This document shows positions 33,325 to 44,873 of a stretch of DNA of 64,000 nucleotides, one piece after another. The position numbers and the translations under genes are program-made. Below the pieces are notes generated by a model. The model worked only from the letters and a program-made list of their open reading frames with translations. It had not been told where the DNA came from and searched no databases. Numbering within the stretch: position 1 is the stretch's first letter; each line of letters begins with the position of its first letter. The DNA comes from Ophiocordyceps camponoti-saundersi (nom. inval.) (lineage: Eukaryota; Ascomycota; Sordariomycetes; Hypocreales; Ophiocordycipitaceae): positions 1 to 64,000 of the forward strand of contig PDHQ01000162.1 in assembly GCA_003339415.1 (NCBI GenBank), written 5' to 3'.

Positions 33325-34935
33325 CAGCCGTCGCTTGACTGGGGGCTGCGGTTCATCTTCTTCATATCATATACATAATTCCAATAGCCTATATACATAA
33401 TTTCATATGTATCTGCCTACTTGCGTAGGTGCCTACATACTTAGGTACACATTGTGATGAGAGAAACGCAGATGGAAGTATGATTAGCATGGCTTCAGAC
33501 TTAGATTGATGCTTCCCCTTCTTCTTGATCAATATCCATCGGTACGCCTTCAAATTCACACGGGATCTATGGCCAAAAGCGTGCTTTCTTCTATGTGTAT
33601 GTATGACGTTGGACGAGGATCAGTGACGTCACTGCCAGTGATTCGTAGAAACAACGGGGGATGTTCGGGGGAATTCAACCAAGCCGTCGGGTGCATCATC
33701 TTGCTGCATGTATGGAGGATTAAAGTTTTGTATGTCTGTTCTCTGCTTTCCCCCCTCCTTCTTCATCTTCATGAGACGACTTTTGGTCATTAGTGGTATC
33801 GTGCCTTGATCTCCAGACACACTAGCAATGATACGTTGGAGTCGATGACAAGCTTGCCGGGTAGTGAGTGATGACTGAGTTGAGTGGTGGTGGTGGTTCG
33901 GTCGGCTCAGGTGTCCCACAAGCAAGGGCAAACATGACATCACCTGGCAAGGGAAGGGTGTTTACAGGAGGAGGTGGGTGAGCCTGGTGAGCTGGTCATG
34001 GTAGGTAGGTAGGTATGAGATGGTAGGCACTGGGTAGGTAGGGATGGAAGTTATCATCAACGTTGACGCCATTTTCTTTGTTTCTCGTCTTTGATCTTGG
34101 TTTCAGCTTCTGTCTATTGTGAAAGACTTATTTACTTGATCCTATAATTCAACGCGTCACAGATATAATATATATGTATGAGCCTTGACTGCCTAAATAC
34201 ATACATATGCACGGATAGATGATAGACAACCTTCTAACGTCTGTATGTATGTACTAGACCGATAGACACACACACACACACACACATCATCGTCATCAAA
34301 TGCCCGCCGTCTTTCGCTTGAATTGAAAAATCAGATCAAAATGCAATTTCTTAACGCCGACTTACCAACATTCACTCACGTTGCATCAACGAATCTGCAC
34401 GGCTTCAGCCGGCTACAGCCAAAGACGCAAATAAGAACAAGGCGAGACACCGTACCTGCGTGTTCCTCCAGCGCCCGCTATTACGTCATATCTTGCGGCG
34501 GCCGTCACTCTCCACAAGAGGGAATCTACGTAAGCAGTTTTCAGTGTATTTTTAACGCCTTTTTCTGTAATCGTCCAATCAGCGGTCCGCCCGCCCCTCT
34601 GGCTGGGAGCCTGTGACGCACAGCCTCAAGCCTCCCCCCCCCCCCCCTCCTTTCAAACCCCCCACCTGAAGTTTTCGCACTTTTTTTTCCCCTTCTCTCC
34701 CCTCTTTTTTTTTTCTTCTTCTCGCAACTTTCTATCCTGGACGGCAAGTGCCTGGTTTCCTCCTTTCTCTGTTCTTCTTTGGTTGTTTGCCAAGCATATA
34801 GAGAGAAAGAGGGAAGAGGAGGCTCTTGTGTGAATTACGTACGTGCCTCGGATATATACATACATATCACGTCTACATACATACACACATACTACATACA
34901 CGTCCCTCTCTGCATCTTCTTGCTCCCTTTTCTCC

Positions 34936-34940
<5 letters not shown>

Positions 34941-34990
<50 letters not shown>
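34941..34990. repeat. (TC)25 microsatellite
   Basis: Fifty bases of uninterrupted TC, with further CT-rich sequence on both sides. It is about 370 bp upstream of the kinase ATG and on the coding strand is pure pyrimidine. Confidence 0.95.
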
Positions 34991-34992
<2 letters not shown>

Positions 34993-35072
34993 CCTCTCTC
35001 TTTCGCTCTCTTCTCTCACACCCTGCTCTCCCTTCTACTTCTCCTTCTCCTCTCCTCTCCTCTCACCTCCGC

Positions 35073-35073
<1 letters not shown>

Positions 35074-35108
<35 letters not shown>
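35074..35108. repeat. C35 homopolymer
   Basis: Thirty-five C in a row, 250 bp upstream of the kinase start. The opposite strand is poly-G and could form G-quadruplexes. Length may be unstable in assembly. Confidence 0.95.
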
Positions 35109-35109
<1 letters not shown>

Positions 35110-35357
35110 CGGCGCCTGCCATCCCCCCTTTTCGTCATTTTCCTCGGCCGTGACGTCGATAAGCCGCCCGCCAAATAAACCCCTCATCACTTCTTCCTCT
35201 CTTGTCCTCCCCCGAATAGACACACACACAACCACACAGCCGTTTTCGTTGATGACCTGTTATCCATCTTCTCCGTCTCCGCTTTCGACTCCATTCTTCG
35301 GTCTATGCGCAGTCGGCGCTTGACGGCGACCTCGCTCTCTTGTTAGCAGCAGCAGCA

Positions 35358-37650
35358 ATGTCAACCATACAACAATTGAAAAACTTCATCCGTCATGGTA
35401 CCTTTTGACGCCTTCATCATCTTGGCACCGTCAGCAAATTATCTGACCCCTTCGCAGGCAAACAGGCCCGTACAGCAAATGTTAATGACGAAGCCCCGCG
35501 TAAGACGCTGCCTTCTCCTCCACCGCCGCCGCACCCTCTTCACGACGCCATACTCGGCAGCGAGCCCATCTACGCTCCGGTCCCCATTCCGCACCCCAAG
35601 GAAGCCTTCTCCGAAGCCCCGGCCGACGGTGCGAATCGTGTCGCCAAGGCCGGACACGTCGTCGCTCACCATGTTGAGCCTGCGCAGAACCTGCACGCTC
35701 ACGGCGTCACCAAGAATAAGCGCGTCGACGAGGCCGAGCTGAAGCAGATTGTGGCCGAGGAAAATGCAGTCAGGACAAAGTTTCCACGCTACCCCGGACT
35801 GGAGAGATGGGAGTTGATGGAAAAAATGGGCGATGGTGCCTTCAGCAACGTCTATCGGGCCAGAGACTTGCAGGGCAACCGAGGCGACGTCGCCATCAAG
35901 GTCGTCCGCAAGTACGAGATGAACAGCTTACAGGTGAGCTTGTCCGGGCCCGGCTTCGTCCGCCATGCCCTCCGCTTGTTGTTTTTTCCGTGCCCGTCCT
36001 CCCTGCATCTCCCATTCCGTCATGTGTCGTGATGGTGGCTGTGCCCCCATGGTGTCGTCCCGCCCCACCTTCTCCGTCTTCTCCCATCACCAACCACTTA
36101 ACGGCTCGAGGTGGGCGCTCATCCCTATCGTAGGGAAACCAACATCTACATCCGGACTTCAAGAAGGCGCCTAGAGCTGCCGAGGTGCGAGACTCTTTCT
36201 TAACGTGTCCGCCCACTCCTGGGTTGTGGTGTACCTTGATGGCTTCGGACGAATGGGATCGTTTCGCCTCAACACTGAAGCTAATTGGCGATGCAGCGAT
36301 CCAACATTCTCAAAGAAGTGCAAATCATGCGCCAACTCGATCACCCGAATATCATCAAGCTCATCGAGTTTTCCGAGTCAAAACAATATTACTACATCGT
36401 CCTCGAGCTTGCGCCTGGTGGTGAGCTCTTTCACCAAATTGTGCGCCTTACGTACTTTAGCGAGGAGTTGTCTCGGCACGTCATTGTTCGCGTTGCCAAA
36501 GCTCTAGAATATCTCCACGAGGAAAAGGGTGTAGTCCATCGGTAAGTCATGCCAACGATTCAGCATCTCACCTCACGAAACACTTACTGAAAGAGTCAAT
36601 TCGTAACATAGCGATATAAAGCCTGAAAACATCCTGTTTAATCCCATTCCCTTCGTGCCATCTAGGCACCCCAAGCCGAAGCAGCCTGGCGATGAAGACA
36701 AGGTCGATGAGGGCGAGTATGTTCACGGGCAAGGTGCCGGTGGCATCGGCGAGATTAAAATCGCCGACTTTGGTCTCTCCAAGATTGTGTGGGAGAGCCA
36801 GACCATGACGCCGTGCGGTACCGTCGGGTACACTGCACCTGAGATCGTCAAAGATGAGCGTTACTCAAAGTCTGTCGACATGTGGGCTTTGGGCTGCGTC
36901 CTGTACACGCTTCTCTGCGGGTTCCCGCCTTTTTACGACGAAAGCATAGAAGTTCTCACCGAAAAGGTGGCCAAGGGGCAGTACACGTTTCTATCGCCCT
37001 GGTGGGATGACATTTCGGCGTCGGCCAAAGATCTCATCACCCATCTCTTGACTGTCGACCCCGAAAAGCGGTACACCATTAGAGAGTTCCTCGCTCATCC
37101 TTGGGTCCGGGCCAGCGGACCGACGCCTCGGGAGGAAAAGAAGAAGATGGACATGCTCAGGGCAGTCGACATGGCGCGGTTCCAAGAACCTGGGAAACGA
37201 TATGACTTCCGTTCTCCTGGCGCTGTCAACTTGCGGGAGGTCTTTGACGTCAGCTACGCCGTCCACCGCCAAGAAGAGGAGGGCAAGATGCGACAGCAAA
37301 TGGGTGCCAGGGCCGGGGGTGGAAAGCCTCTCGCTGGTCTCGATGAAGAGGACGAGGACGACGATGCCATGCAAATCGATCAGATATCGGACCCGAAACC
37401 GAATGCGGCCACTCACGCTCTGGAGCAGAGCATGCGCAACACTAATATACGGGATCAAGACAATGCCAGAGGCCGAGAAACTCATCGTGTCAATGATAAA
37501 GGGTACGGACAACATTCGGCGGCGGTAACGGCGGCGGCGCGCCAGCAGGTTCGAGACCGCAACCGGCAGAAAGGACCCTTCGAATTGAACCTCGACAACG
37601 CCACTTTGCTTGGCAAGCGGGGAAAGAAAATTCCGGCCATGGGAGCATAA
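35358..37650 (+). CDS. srk1: Stress-activated Ser/Thr kinase, SRK1/RCK2 (MAPKAP kinase) type
   Basis: Five exons: 35358-35397, 35458-35933, 36134-36184, 36297-36541 and 36612-37650, giving 616 residues. The 40-nt first exon encodes MSTIQQLKNFIRHG, a start typical of filamentous fungal SRK1. The kinase domain covers about 130-435: Gly loop GDGAFSNVYRA, Lys in VAIKVVRK, HRD spliced across exons 4 and 5, DFG in IADFGLSKI (about 321), TPCGTVGYTAPE and HPWV. The insert between HRDIKPENILFNP and the DFG is longer than in most kinases, as usual in this group. The tail has Asp/Glu-rich and basic parts, likely for docking of the Hog1-type MAPK. Role: acts below the stress MAPK on translation and cell cycle. 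The 51-nt third exon (NQHLHPDFKKAPRAAE) is easily missed. Confidence 0.94.
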
Positions 37651-38354
37651 AAGTGTGATCATGTCAGTGATCAGCAAGTTGTGAATGATACAGCAGCCTC
37701 CAGCTGTGACTTCGATTTTGCTGTTGCGCGGACCAAGCTTTCGCTGCTATTCGCCGTGGGTGACTGTCCTGGTCATGGTATCAATCCAACAGCTCGAGAC
37801 GTGCCGCAACTCAGCATGCACAAGGGGGAGACATGCACAGGATTCTAGAGACTTCTACCCGATTTATCCCAGCAACATTCACGTTATCATGAGGCGTTTC
37901 GGGGCGTCTTTGGCGGGTGGGATTTTGGAAGCCTTCGTTCAGGGAGCAGCCGCCTGCCGTTTCCCGCGGTCACATTTACACCGCAGCCTCTTGAAGGGAG
38001 CTGCTAGGGCATGATTGCATTGCCGTATGTATTTGCCGATGGAGGCAGAGAGGCCTCAGAGAAGCGGAAAAGATGACGAACGATATATACTTGCGCGAGG
38101 AGTTTCTGGGCATCGAGTTATATGAATCCAAGATGACGGGTTGCTGCACATCATTGCCTTTCGACTCGCTTTGACGCTTTCTACGGTGCATCTGCTACAG
38201 GTTAACAGTGCATATTTCGTCGTATCTGACTTAAGGAGGTAGAGACGGTCAATCGGTGTCAGTTACGGATCCCGAGATGAAGTACATGAGTCTCTTTACC
38301 GCAGTCACGCACAGGGTCAAATCGTTGACAGAACTCGTAGCAGCGACAGCTTCT
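37651..38354. other. Intergenic, convergent 3' ends
   Basis: 704 bp between the kinase and the next minus-strand gene. Frames present lack coding character. Nothing recognised. Confidence 0.45.
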
Positions 38355-39848
38355 TCAAATCAGAGTGTAAGATTCTTCAGCTTCGCGTCGTTGACCATCA
38401 CCATGGAGCCGATTTTCCGGCCAATCCCTACACAAGATGATATCCTTCCCAATGATGAGCTCCATACTCTTTCGCGAAGCCATGACCTCGTCCTGCTCAT
38501 CCGTGCGGGCGACGGAAATCCGGGCGCGGGACCGTGGCGGAACGTCGGGAGGCCGCATCGAGCCGTAACACGATACCGGTCTGGACCGGAGCCGTAGCGG
38601 AGCCGGCCACAACAGTGCCGACGAGGAAGCCGCGCGGGCGCGCTCGCCCTGGAGGCGGAGTCTTGTCGCGGCGTGGACGAGGATTATGGTTCGTTTTAGG
38701 AGGGCTTTGGATCTTGGGCTGTGGCTTGTTGGTGGGATGATGATTCCGTCTATGCTTGCTCTCTTGGGTGGTGGGTTCCGCTCGTGAGTGATTTCGTTCG
38801 CCAAGTTGGCTTTTCGTAGGATTGGAATCGTCTCTGGGAAGCGTAGGGTGAGGGAGGATAAGAAGTCACGGTGTTCGGATGAGTCTTGTTGTATGATCTT
38901 GGCTATTAGCCAGATCAGATCCGCTCCTCTTCTCACGGCTGCCTCGTGGCAAGACTTGTCAAGACAACGACGATAATCCCTCGCCACCCTCTCCGCAACA
39001 CAAGTCAAAGACAAGACGGGCGTGCTCGAGTGTCCAAGAAGATAAACGCGATCGAAGTTGCGAAAGCGACGACAGGTTAGGATCCGTACGCAGCGGACGA
39101 TGTCGTCTCTGTCGCTGATCAAGTAGAACGCTCGAGGGTATAGATGACAAGCTGGCAAACCCTTGGCTTCGGCCTTGGAGATGATTTCTTCTGCTTCGTT
39201 TGTCGGACAGAGGACGCTGACGTAGTTGGGTCGCAGGTCCGTGTGGCCGTGGAGGGTCATTGCTGCGTGGTCGCAGATGGCGAGGTTGTTTTGGGGGAAG
39301 AGCTGGGCGAGGAGATGGCTTATTTCGGTGATGCTTTCTCGGGTTAGGACTTTTAGGGGAGGCGCTTCGTGTTCTTGGTGTTCGTTGATGGGTTTGTAGA
39401 TGTCGTCGTCGTCTCTTGCTTTGTTTGCGAGCCTTTGTTGAAAGACGCTTTGGTGGCTGTGGATTATACCTGGTGTTTGTGCAAAGGGATCATGGCAATT
39501 GATATGGCTGATTTTCGAAGCTGTGTCAACTGCTCTCGTCTACAGTCGTTGTGTCAATGAGAAGGAAAAGGGAATAGGAGGGGGTTGGAAGGATAGGGGT
39601 GATCGAACTTGTGAGCTTCTCCTGTCCACCCTGACCGAACCATCTCTCGGCATTGATGCAGCTCGAGCCATCATCGGCCTTTGCTTATCACTCGACGGAT
39701 AGTAACGAATCGAGTGTGATCCATGTCGGCTCGCTTTCCTTGAGGGGTTGCCGCCGCTCATTTCCGGCTGCTGCTGCTGCTGCTGCTGTTCCGTCGCCCA
39801 GTCGCGAGACAGACCGAGCGTCGACTGTAGCCACTTCCGAAACGGCAT
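38355..39848 (-). CDS. Hypothetical protein with Gln repeat; possible frameshift near its C-terminus
   Basis: Two exons. Exon 1 starts at 39848 (MPFRKWLQSTLGLSRDW) and has a CAG-type run encoding Q8; a Met at 39932 is an alternative. The donor is either 39609/39608 (GTTCGA) or 39636/39635 (GTCAGG); both keep the frame. Exon 2 runs 39539-38355, giving about 474 residues. The middle (CDHAAMTLHGHTDLRPNYVSVLC, FDRVYLLGHSSTPVLSLTCVAERVARDY, RRGADLIWLIAKI) looks folded and conserved, but I know no family. Beyond about 38770 the chosen frame turns into poor Arg/Ser-rich sequence, while the frame two bases over reads as a Pro/Lys-rich linker followed by RGFLVGTVVAGSATAPVQTG and stops at 38497. A one-base indel or sequencing error may hide the true C-terminus. 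Confidence 0.6.
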
Positions 39849-40385
39849 CTTGTTGTTTTTCTCTGAAAAAGATTGACGCGATATCGTCGCTGAGAGTTCA
39901 GGATCCGAAGAGCAACGCCTAGTTTTCACCACCCCTTTCCCCCCATCACCAGACTCCCTCAGGATATAGACGAATCGAGCAACGACAATTCATGAAACGC
40001 CTTCGTCCGAGAACGTCGACAAGAGAGAAGAGAAGAGCAGGGTAACGAAAGAAAAGTATAGCCAACAGCGGCGTTTATTTATTTATGATTTGTCTCGACG
40101 CCGTCTTTCAGCCCGAGAATTTCGTTCCCCCCTTGTTCGGGACGCACAGCCTTTCAACCACGTGCGCCGGCATCTGGACCAACAAAGAGCCACCGAACAG
40201 ATGGCGAACCGCTCTCGCAAGCATAAAGGACGACTATCGTCGACGTGAACCCGAAACGAAACATGTTTATCCGTACCTAGCCGATCGCCGTCTCTGAACC
40301 GTCTCATCAGCCAGGCCGACTGCTCTTATCTTACAGTGCAGGAGCTCGAAGCCTATGCCGTCGACGTAAAGGTGGCCGACCTCCC
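39849..40385. other. Intergenic region
   Basis: Between the RPN11 3' end and the unknown gene's start. Contains a short ATTTATTTATTT stretch near 40072. No coding signal of its own, apart from the possible N-terminal extension up to 39932. Confidence 0.4.
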
Positions 40386-41507
40386 TCACTCCAAATCCAT
40401 CTGGTCGACGTTGAGAGACGGCTGGCGGTCCTCCTTCTTGGGCATCGTAGCCTCCTTGTCAATCATCTGCCGGGACACGGAGACGATGTTATCCTCGATT
40501 ATCTCCTGCCCCACGTCCTCCAAGTGTTTCTTGGGATCGAGTTTGCCCACGTAACGCGTCTTCAACTGTTCCTTGCTGAGCTCCGTCTCCTCCTTGACCC
40601 GCTTCTCATAGCCGTCGGCGAGGCTGACGAGACGTTGCAGCCGCTCCTTATTCTTGTTGCCCTCGGAACGAAAATCATCCATCTGCAAAGCTTCAGTCCA
40701 GACGTGCTTGTGCAGATTCATGAGCATGTTCTCCTCGAGCGCCGTTTTGCGGTAGTTGATGGCAATCGAGTAATAGTGACGATTGAGCCCATGGATAAGC
40801 GCTTGAATGGAAGGCTTATTCAGATGTCCCAAGTTGCTAGTGCTCTGACGGGGCTCTTGACCCATCATCAGAAGCTGCGGGTTAATAAGGCGAAAGGCGT
40901 CAATAACCACTTTTCCCTTGACGGACTGGATGGGGTCGACGACGACGGCCACGGCTCGCGGGTTAAGCTGTTCAAAAGACTGCTGCGTATTGATATCGAC
41001 CGACGACAGCCAGCAGCCGAAACCCGGATGAGAATGGTACCATCCCACGACAGACTCTGGCCTATATAGTCGGGGTCGTCAGTCCTCAACGAGACCAGAT
41101 AGCAAGCGACGACCTACCGTCCCGTCTGCCGCAGCATGTCCATCATCTTTGTCTGAAACACCGGGTCTACAGCCTCGACGCTGACTCCAGTACCGCTCTG
41201 TGGCATGGCAAAGACATCCATGACCTTGACGGTGAAGTCATCGACGAACTCGCCCAACATCAAGCCCATGACCTCCATGGGAACGCCGGCACGGCCATGT
41301 CGCAACATCTTGAGAAGTGCCAGCGAGGAGATGTAGACCGTTTCGGAGTTGTCAATGAGATTCGTGTTATCCTGCGCGAGATTTAGAAAGCTGTGACAGT
41401 CGATGGGAGCTCGATGCCGCTCCCAAGGGGAGACCGTAGCTTACGGTGCCGTGGGCAGCTCCGCCCAGGCCCATGCCGCCGCCCAGCAGGCTCCTGAACC
41501 TGTCCAT
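40386..41507 (-). CDS. rpn11: 26S proteasome deubiquitinase subunit RPN11
   Basis: Three exons: 41507-41445, 41371-41118 and 41061-40386, giving 330 residues; introns are 73 bp (GTAAGC to GCGCAG) and 56 bp (GTAGGT to ATATAG). The MPN+/JAMM zinc site is complete: Glu in [12 protein letters not shown] and [17 protein letters not shown], the latter joined to exon 2 by the second splice. The N-terminus [16 protein letters not shown] and the insert [16 protein letters not shown] are characteristic. In the proteasome lid RPN11 pairs with RPN8 and removes ubiquitin chains from substrates as they are unfolded. The length and motif set match the family. The gene is divergent from RPD3. Confidence 0.97.
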
Positions 41508-42133
41508 CGCGACAATGTGTTTCTCCGGTTGCGAGAACAGCTGTGGGACGAGGAAGCGTGACGTTACGAAGCTCCCTCTATGATTGGTGACTGACGCCAA
41601 TCCGGATGCCTAAGATGGTTCGGGTGGCCTGCAGGGAGTCGCTGAGTAATAAATAGCATCACGTGGGAGCTCATGACCACCTCAAGAGGAGGCGACACAA
41701 ATGAAATGCGCCTGCAAGGCTGCAACTGGCAGGAAATATCATATTCTCGGTCAGCAAAGCCCTAATCGACACAGAAAACTCTCAAGCTTTACTATTTGCT
41801 TGATGGTCTACCTAACAGGCGTGGGTAGAAGACGAATATCCGGAGCAACGCAAATAAGCCAGCAGGCGAGGTAACGAGGTTGGTTACCTCAGCCATGCTC
41901 TGATGAGTGGCCATCGACCCGATTCACAGCCTCGTCGCTCGCTACAACTTTAATCCGCTTTGCGAATCTACCTAGCCATTGTCGCGCCGCGCTCTAACAG
42001 CTTCTTGCCCCGGCATACCATGCGACCATTTCTTTGAGCCAAATTCCTTCAGCCCAAGACTCGAAATATTCCTCGGTCGCATCTCCCTCGGCATCGCTCC
42101 TCTTAATACTGACGCCATCTTCTCAACCCAGCC
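41508..42133. promoter_or_regulatory. Divergent promoter region, RPN11 / RPD3
   Basis: 626 bp between the start codons of two essential genes on opposite strands. I looked for the yeast proteasome control element (GGTGGCAAA) and do not see an exact copy. No TATA box stands out, as expected for housekeeping genes. Confidence 0.5.
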
Positions 42134-44205
42134 ATGGGTGACTCCTCCGGCACGGCCCAGCTCGGGTCTGTCGCCCTCAACGGCTCCTCGCCCAAGAAGG
42201 TGGCCTACTTTTACGATTCTGATATCGGCAACTATGCCTACGTTACCGGTCATCCCATGAAGCCTCACCGCATTCGATTGGCCCATAGCCTGATCATGCA
42301 GTACAATCTCTACCAGAAGATGGAAATCTACGTACGTCCTTTTCTTCTCGGTGCTTCCGATGACTGCTGATACCCTTCGCAGCGAGCGAAACCGGCGACT
42401 CGCGGAGAAATGACCCAATTCCATACCGACGATTACATCGATTTTCTTCAAAAGGTCACACCGGACAACATGGATAGCTACATGCGCGAGCAGGGCAAGT
42501 ACAATGTCGGCGACGACTGTCCCGTCTTCGAGGGCCTTTTCGAATTCTGCGGCATCAGTGCTGGCGGAAGCATGGAGGGTGCCGCGCGTTTAAATCGGCA
42601 AAAGTGCGACATCGCCATCAACTGGGCCGGAGGGCTACACCACGCCAAAAAGTGTGAGGCTAGCGGCTTCTGCTATGTAAACGGTAAAGTTCCCGGATTT
42701 TTCGAAGAGGGGGCTTTGCTGACGTCGCGGCAGATATCGTTTTGGGCATCCTCGAGCTTCTCCGGTTCATGAAACGGGTTCTGTACATCGACATCGATGT
42801 CCACCACGGCGACGGCGTCGAAGAGGCCTTTTACACGACAGACCGCGTCATGACGGTCTCTTTCCACAAGTACGGTGAATATTTTCCAGGCACCGGAGAA
42901 CTTCGAGATATTGGAATCGGCCAAGGAAAGCACTACTCGGTCAATTTTCCGCTCAGGGACGGCATCACCGACGAATCATACAAGTCCATCTTTGAGCCCG
43001 TCATCGAGAATGTCATGAAATACTATCAGCCGGAGGCTGTTGTTCTGCAATGCGGAGGAGATAGTCTTTCAGGGGATCGACTTGGTTGCTTCAACTTGAG
43101 CATGGATGGCCATGCTAACTGCGTCAACTATGTCAAGAGCTTCGGCCTCCCCACCCTTGTTCTCGGGGGCGGCGGCTATACTATGAGGAATGTCGCCCGC
43201 ACCTGGGCGTTTGAAACGGGCGTGCTAGTCGGTCGGGATATGGATCGTACTCTGCCGTACAACGAGTACTATGAGGTGAGCTGTTTTGAGACTGCCGTGG
43301 CATCTGCTCAGCAAGTACTGACGCGTCTTTAGTATTATGCTCCCGACTTTGAGCTGAACGTTCGATCGTCCAACATGGAGAACTCGAATAGCAGAGAATA
43401 TCTCGACAAGATTACCGCTGCAGTCATCGACAATCTTCGGCAGACAGGACCAGCTCCGTCGGTACAGATGCAGGATGTGCCGCGGAAGCCTTTTGGCGGC
43501 ATGACGGATGAGGAAGAAGCTGAGCTGGATGACTTGGACGACGACGAGAACAAGGACGTTCGGATGACGGAACACCGCTGGGATAAGCGGGTCGAAAACG
43601 ACGCCGAGTTCGAGGCCAGCGACGACGACGAGCCGAGCCGGGCCAACGGGGCGACGCGTCAAAAGAGTACTAAGCGGGTCTTGAACGATCACACAGACGT
43701 GGAGAGTGGCAACGTGACACCGCGCCACGACAAGAATACAGACAGCGGCAAGGAGCAAGTCGACGAGGACAACAGTCATAACTTCAACGATGACACCATC
43801 GAGGACATAAAGCTGCAAGATGCTGACAAGGAGTCTGCCAAAGATGACGAACCCGCCGCGGCAGCGCCAAAGAGTGACAAGGTTGACGAAGACGGCGATG
43901 TAGGCATGACAGACTCGGTGCCCGCCGAAGAGGCTCCGATCAAGACGGAAGAGCTCGAGCGGGCGGCCACAGCAGAACCTGAGACGATGGACAGAACGAC
44001 CGCAGAGATCCCTACCGAGCCGGCGCCAGCCGAAGCTGCAGCCAAGCAGGCGACTCCGGTGCCCGAAACGGAGAAGGAGCCTGAGAAGCCGGGGGAACAA
44101 GGTCCCGAGACGAAGCCTGCCGAGGAACAGACCGGCGACGCGATGGAGATTGATCAGGAGGCAGATAAGCCAAAAGACGACAAGGAGACAAGTCCGGCAA
44201 ACTAA
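42134..44205 (+). CDS. rpd3: Class I histone deacetylase RPD3
   Basis: Four exons: 42134-42331, 42383-42683, 42734-43275 and 43333-44205, giving 637 residues; introns are 51, 50 and 57 bp. The deacetylase domain (about 22-330) shows [26 protein letters not shown], the charge relay [19 protein letters not shown] joined across exons 2 and 3, the zinc ligands [28 protein letters not shown] and [10 protein letters not shown] long acidic tail (about 380-637, rich in Glu, Asp, Lys and Pro) is longer than in yeast Rpd3 but common in filamentous ascomycetes. Nuclear corepressor enzyme acting in Rpd3L/S-type complexes. Exon 3 starts with an unspliced-looking stretch that would end the protein early if read through. 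Confidence 0.97.
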
Positions 44206-44873
44206 GGGCCGTGCCTACTGTTCTCGGGCTTGGTTAGGCGACTTATCATTTCTCGTCGTGCAATTATCACATTAGCCGGAGACGGGCGTTTGGAGGCGTA
44301 TGTATAGGACAGCGACTTGAGATATCCGGAGGGAGGGAAGGGGAACGGATGAGAAGTTGCTTTTTTTGTTGCTCTTTTACTTGATTCACGAGAGTAATTC
44401 ACACAGATGAAATGACTCATGCTGTGTACATATCCGTACATACATACATACATACATACTGATCGTCGTGAGTTACGTTTTCTGTTGCCTGATTATGGCC
44501 ATCGTCAAGCATCATCGTCATTCTCCCCAAGGGCCGAATTTCATCCGAAGTAGTGATCAGTGCCCACATACATAGGTAATAGGCAGGCAGGTACTACACA
44601 CGCATACCTAGCTAGGACTGGCCTGCCCACGTTTTCTTCAAGGCACTTCCTTCGGGAGACTCAGCATTGCCCGTTCGAAAGCGATGGTGACGTGGGTTTG
44701 TTGCGTCGGCGACAACTGCCCTGCCATTCCTTGACTCTCGACCCGTGTTCGACTCGCGCGCGCTGCGAGAAACTCGACGCCCAGTTATTCTCCACGACTC
44801 TCCGCTTCACCACCACGTAACGCCAGTCTAGTTTCGACGCCCGGGAAGAAGATAAGGCAATCAGAGACACAGC
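44206..44873. other. Intergenic region
   Basis: 668 bp between RPD3 and RPC34 in the same direction. Has a (CATA)5 run near 44439-44458. No gene recognised. Confidence 0.5.

Larger units (their letters stand above)
33325..35357. other. 2-kb intergenic region with simple repeats, upstream of the kinase
   Basis: No gene supported. It holds an (AC)n run at about 34267-34286, pyrimidine blocks, a (TC)25 run at 34941-34990 and a C35 run at 35074-35108. The last 700 bp is strongly C/T rich and probably is the promoter and long 5' leader of the kinase gene. Confidence 0.55.

Noticed and set aside
38355..38500. Intron joining the two overlapping C-terminal frames of the unknown gene
   Set aside because: Hardly any GT dinucleotides exist in the overlap on the coding strand, and the one candidate nearby (GTGACT to CCCAG) would be only 36 nt.
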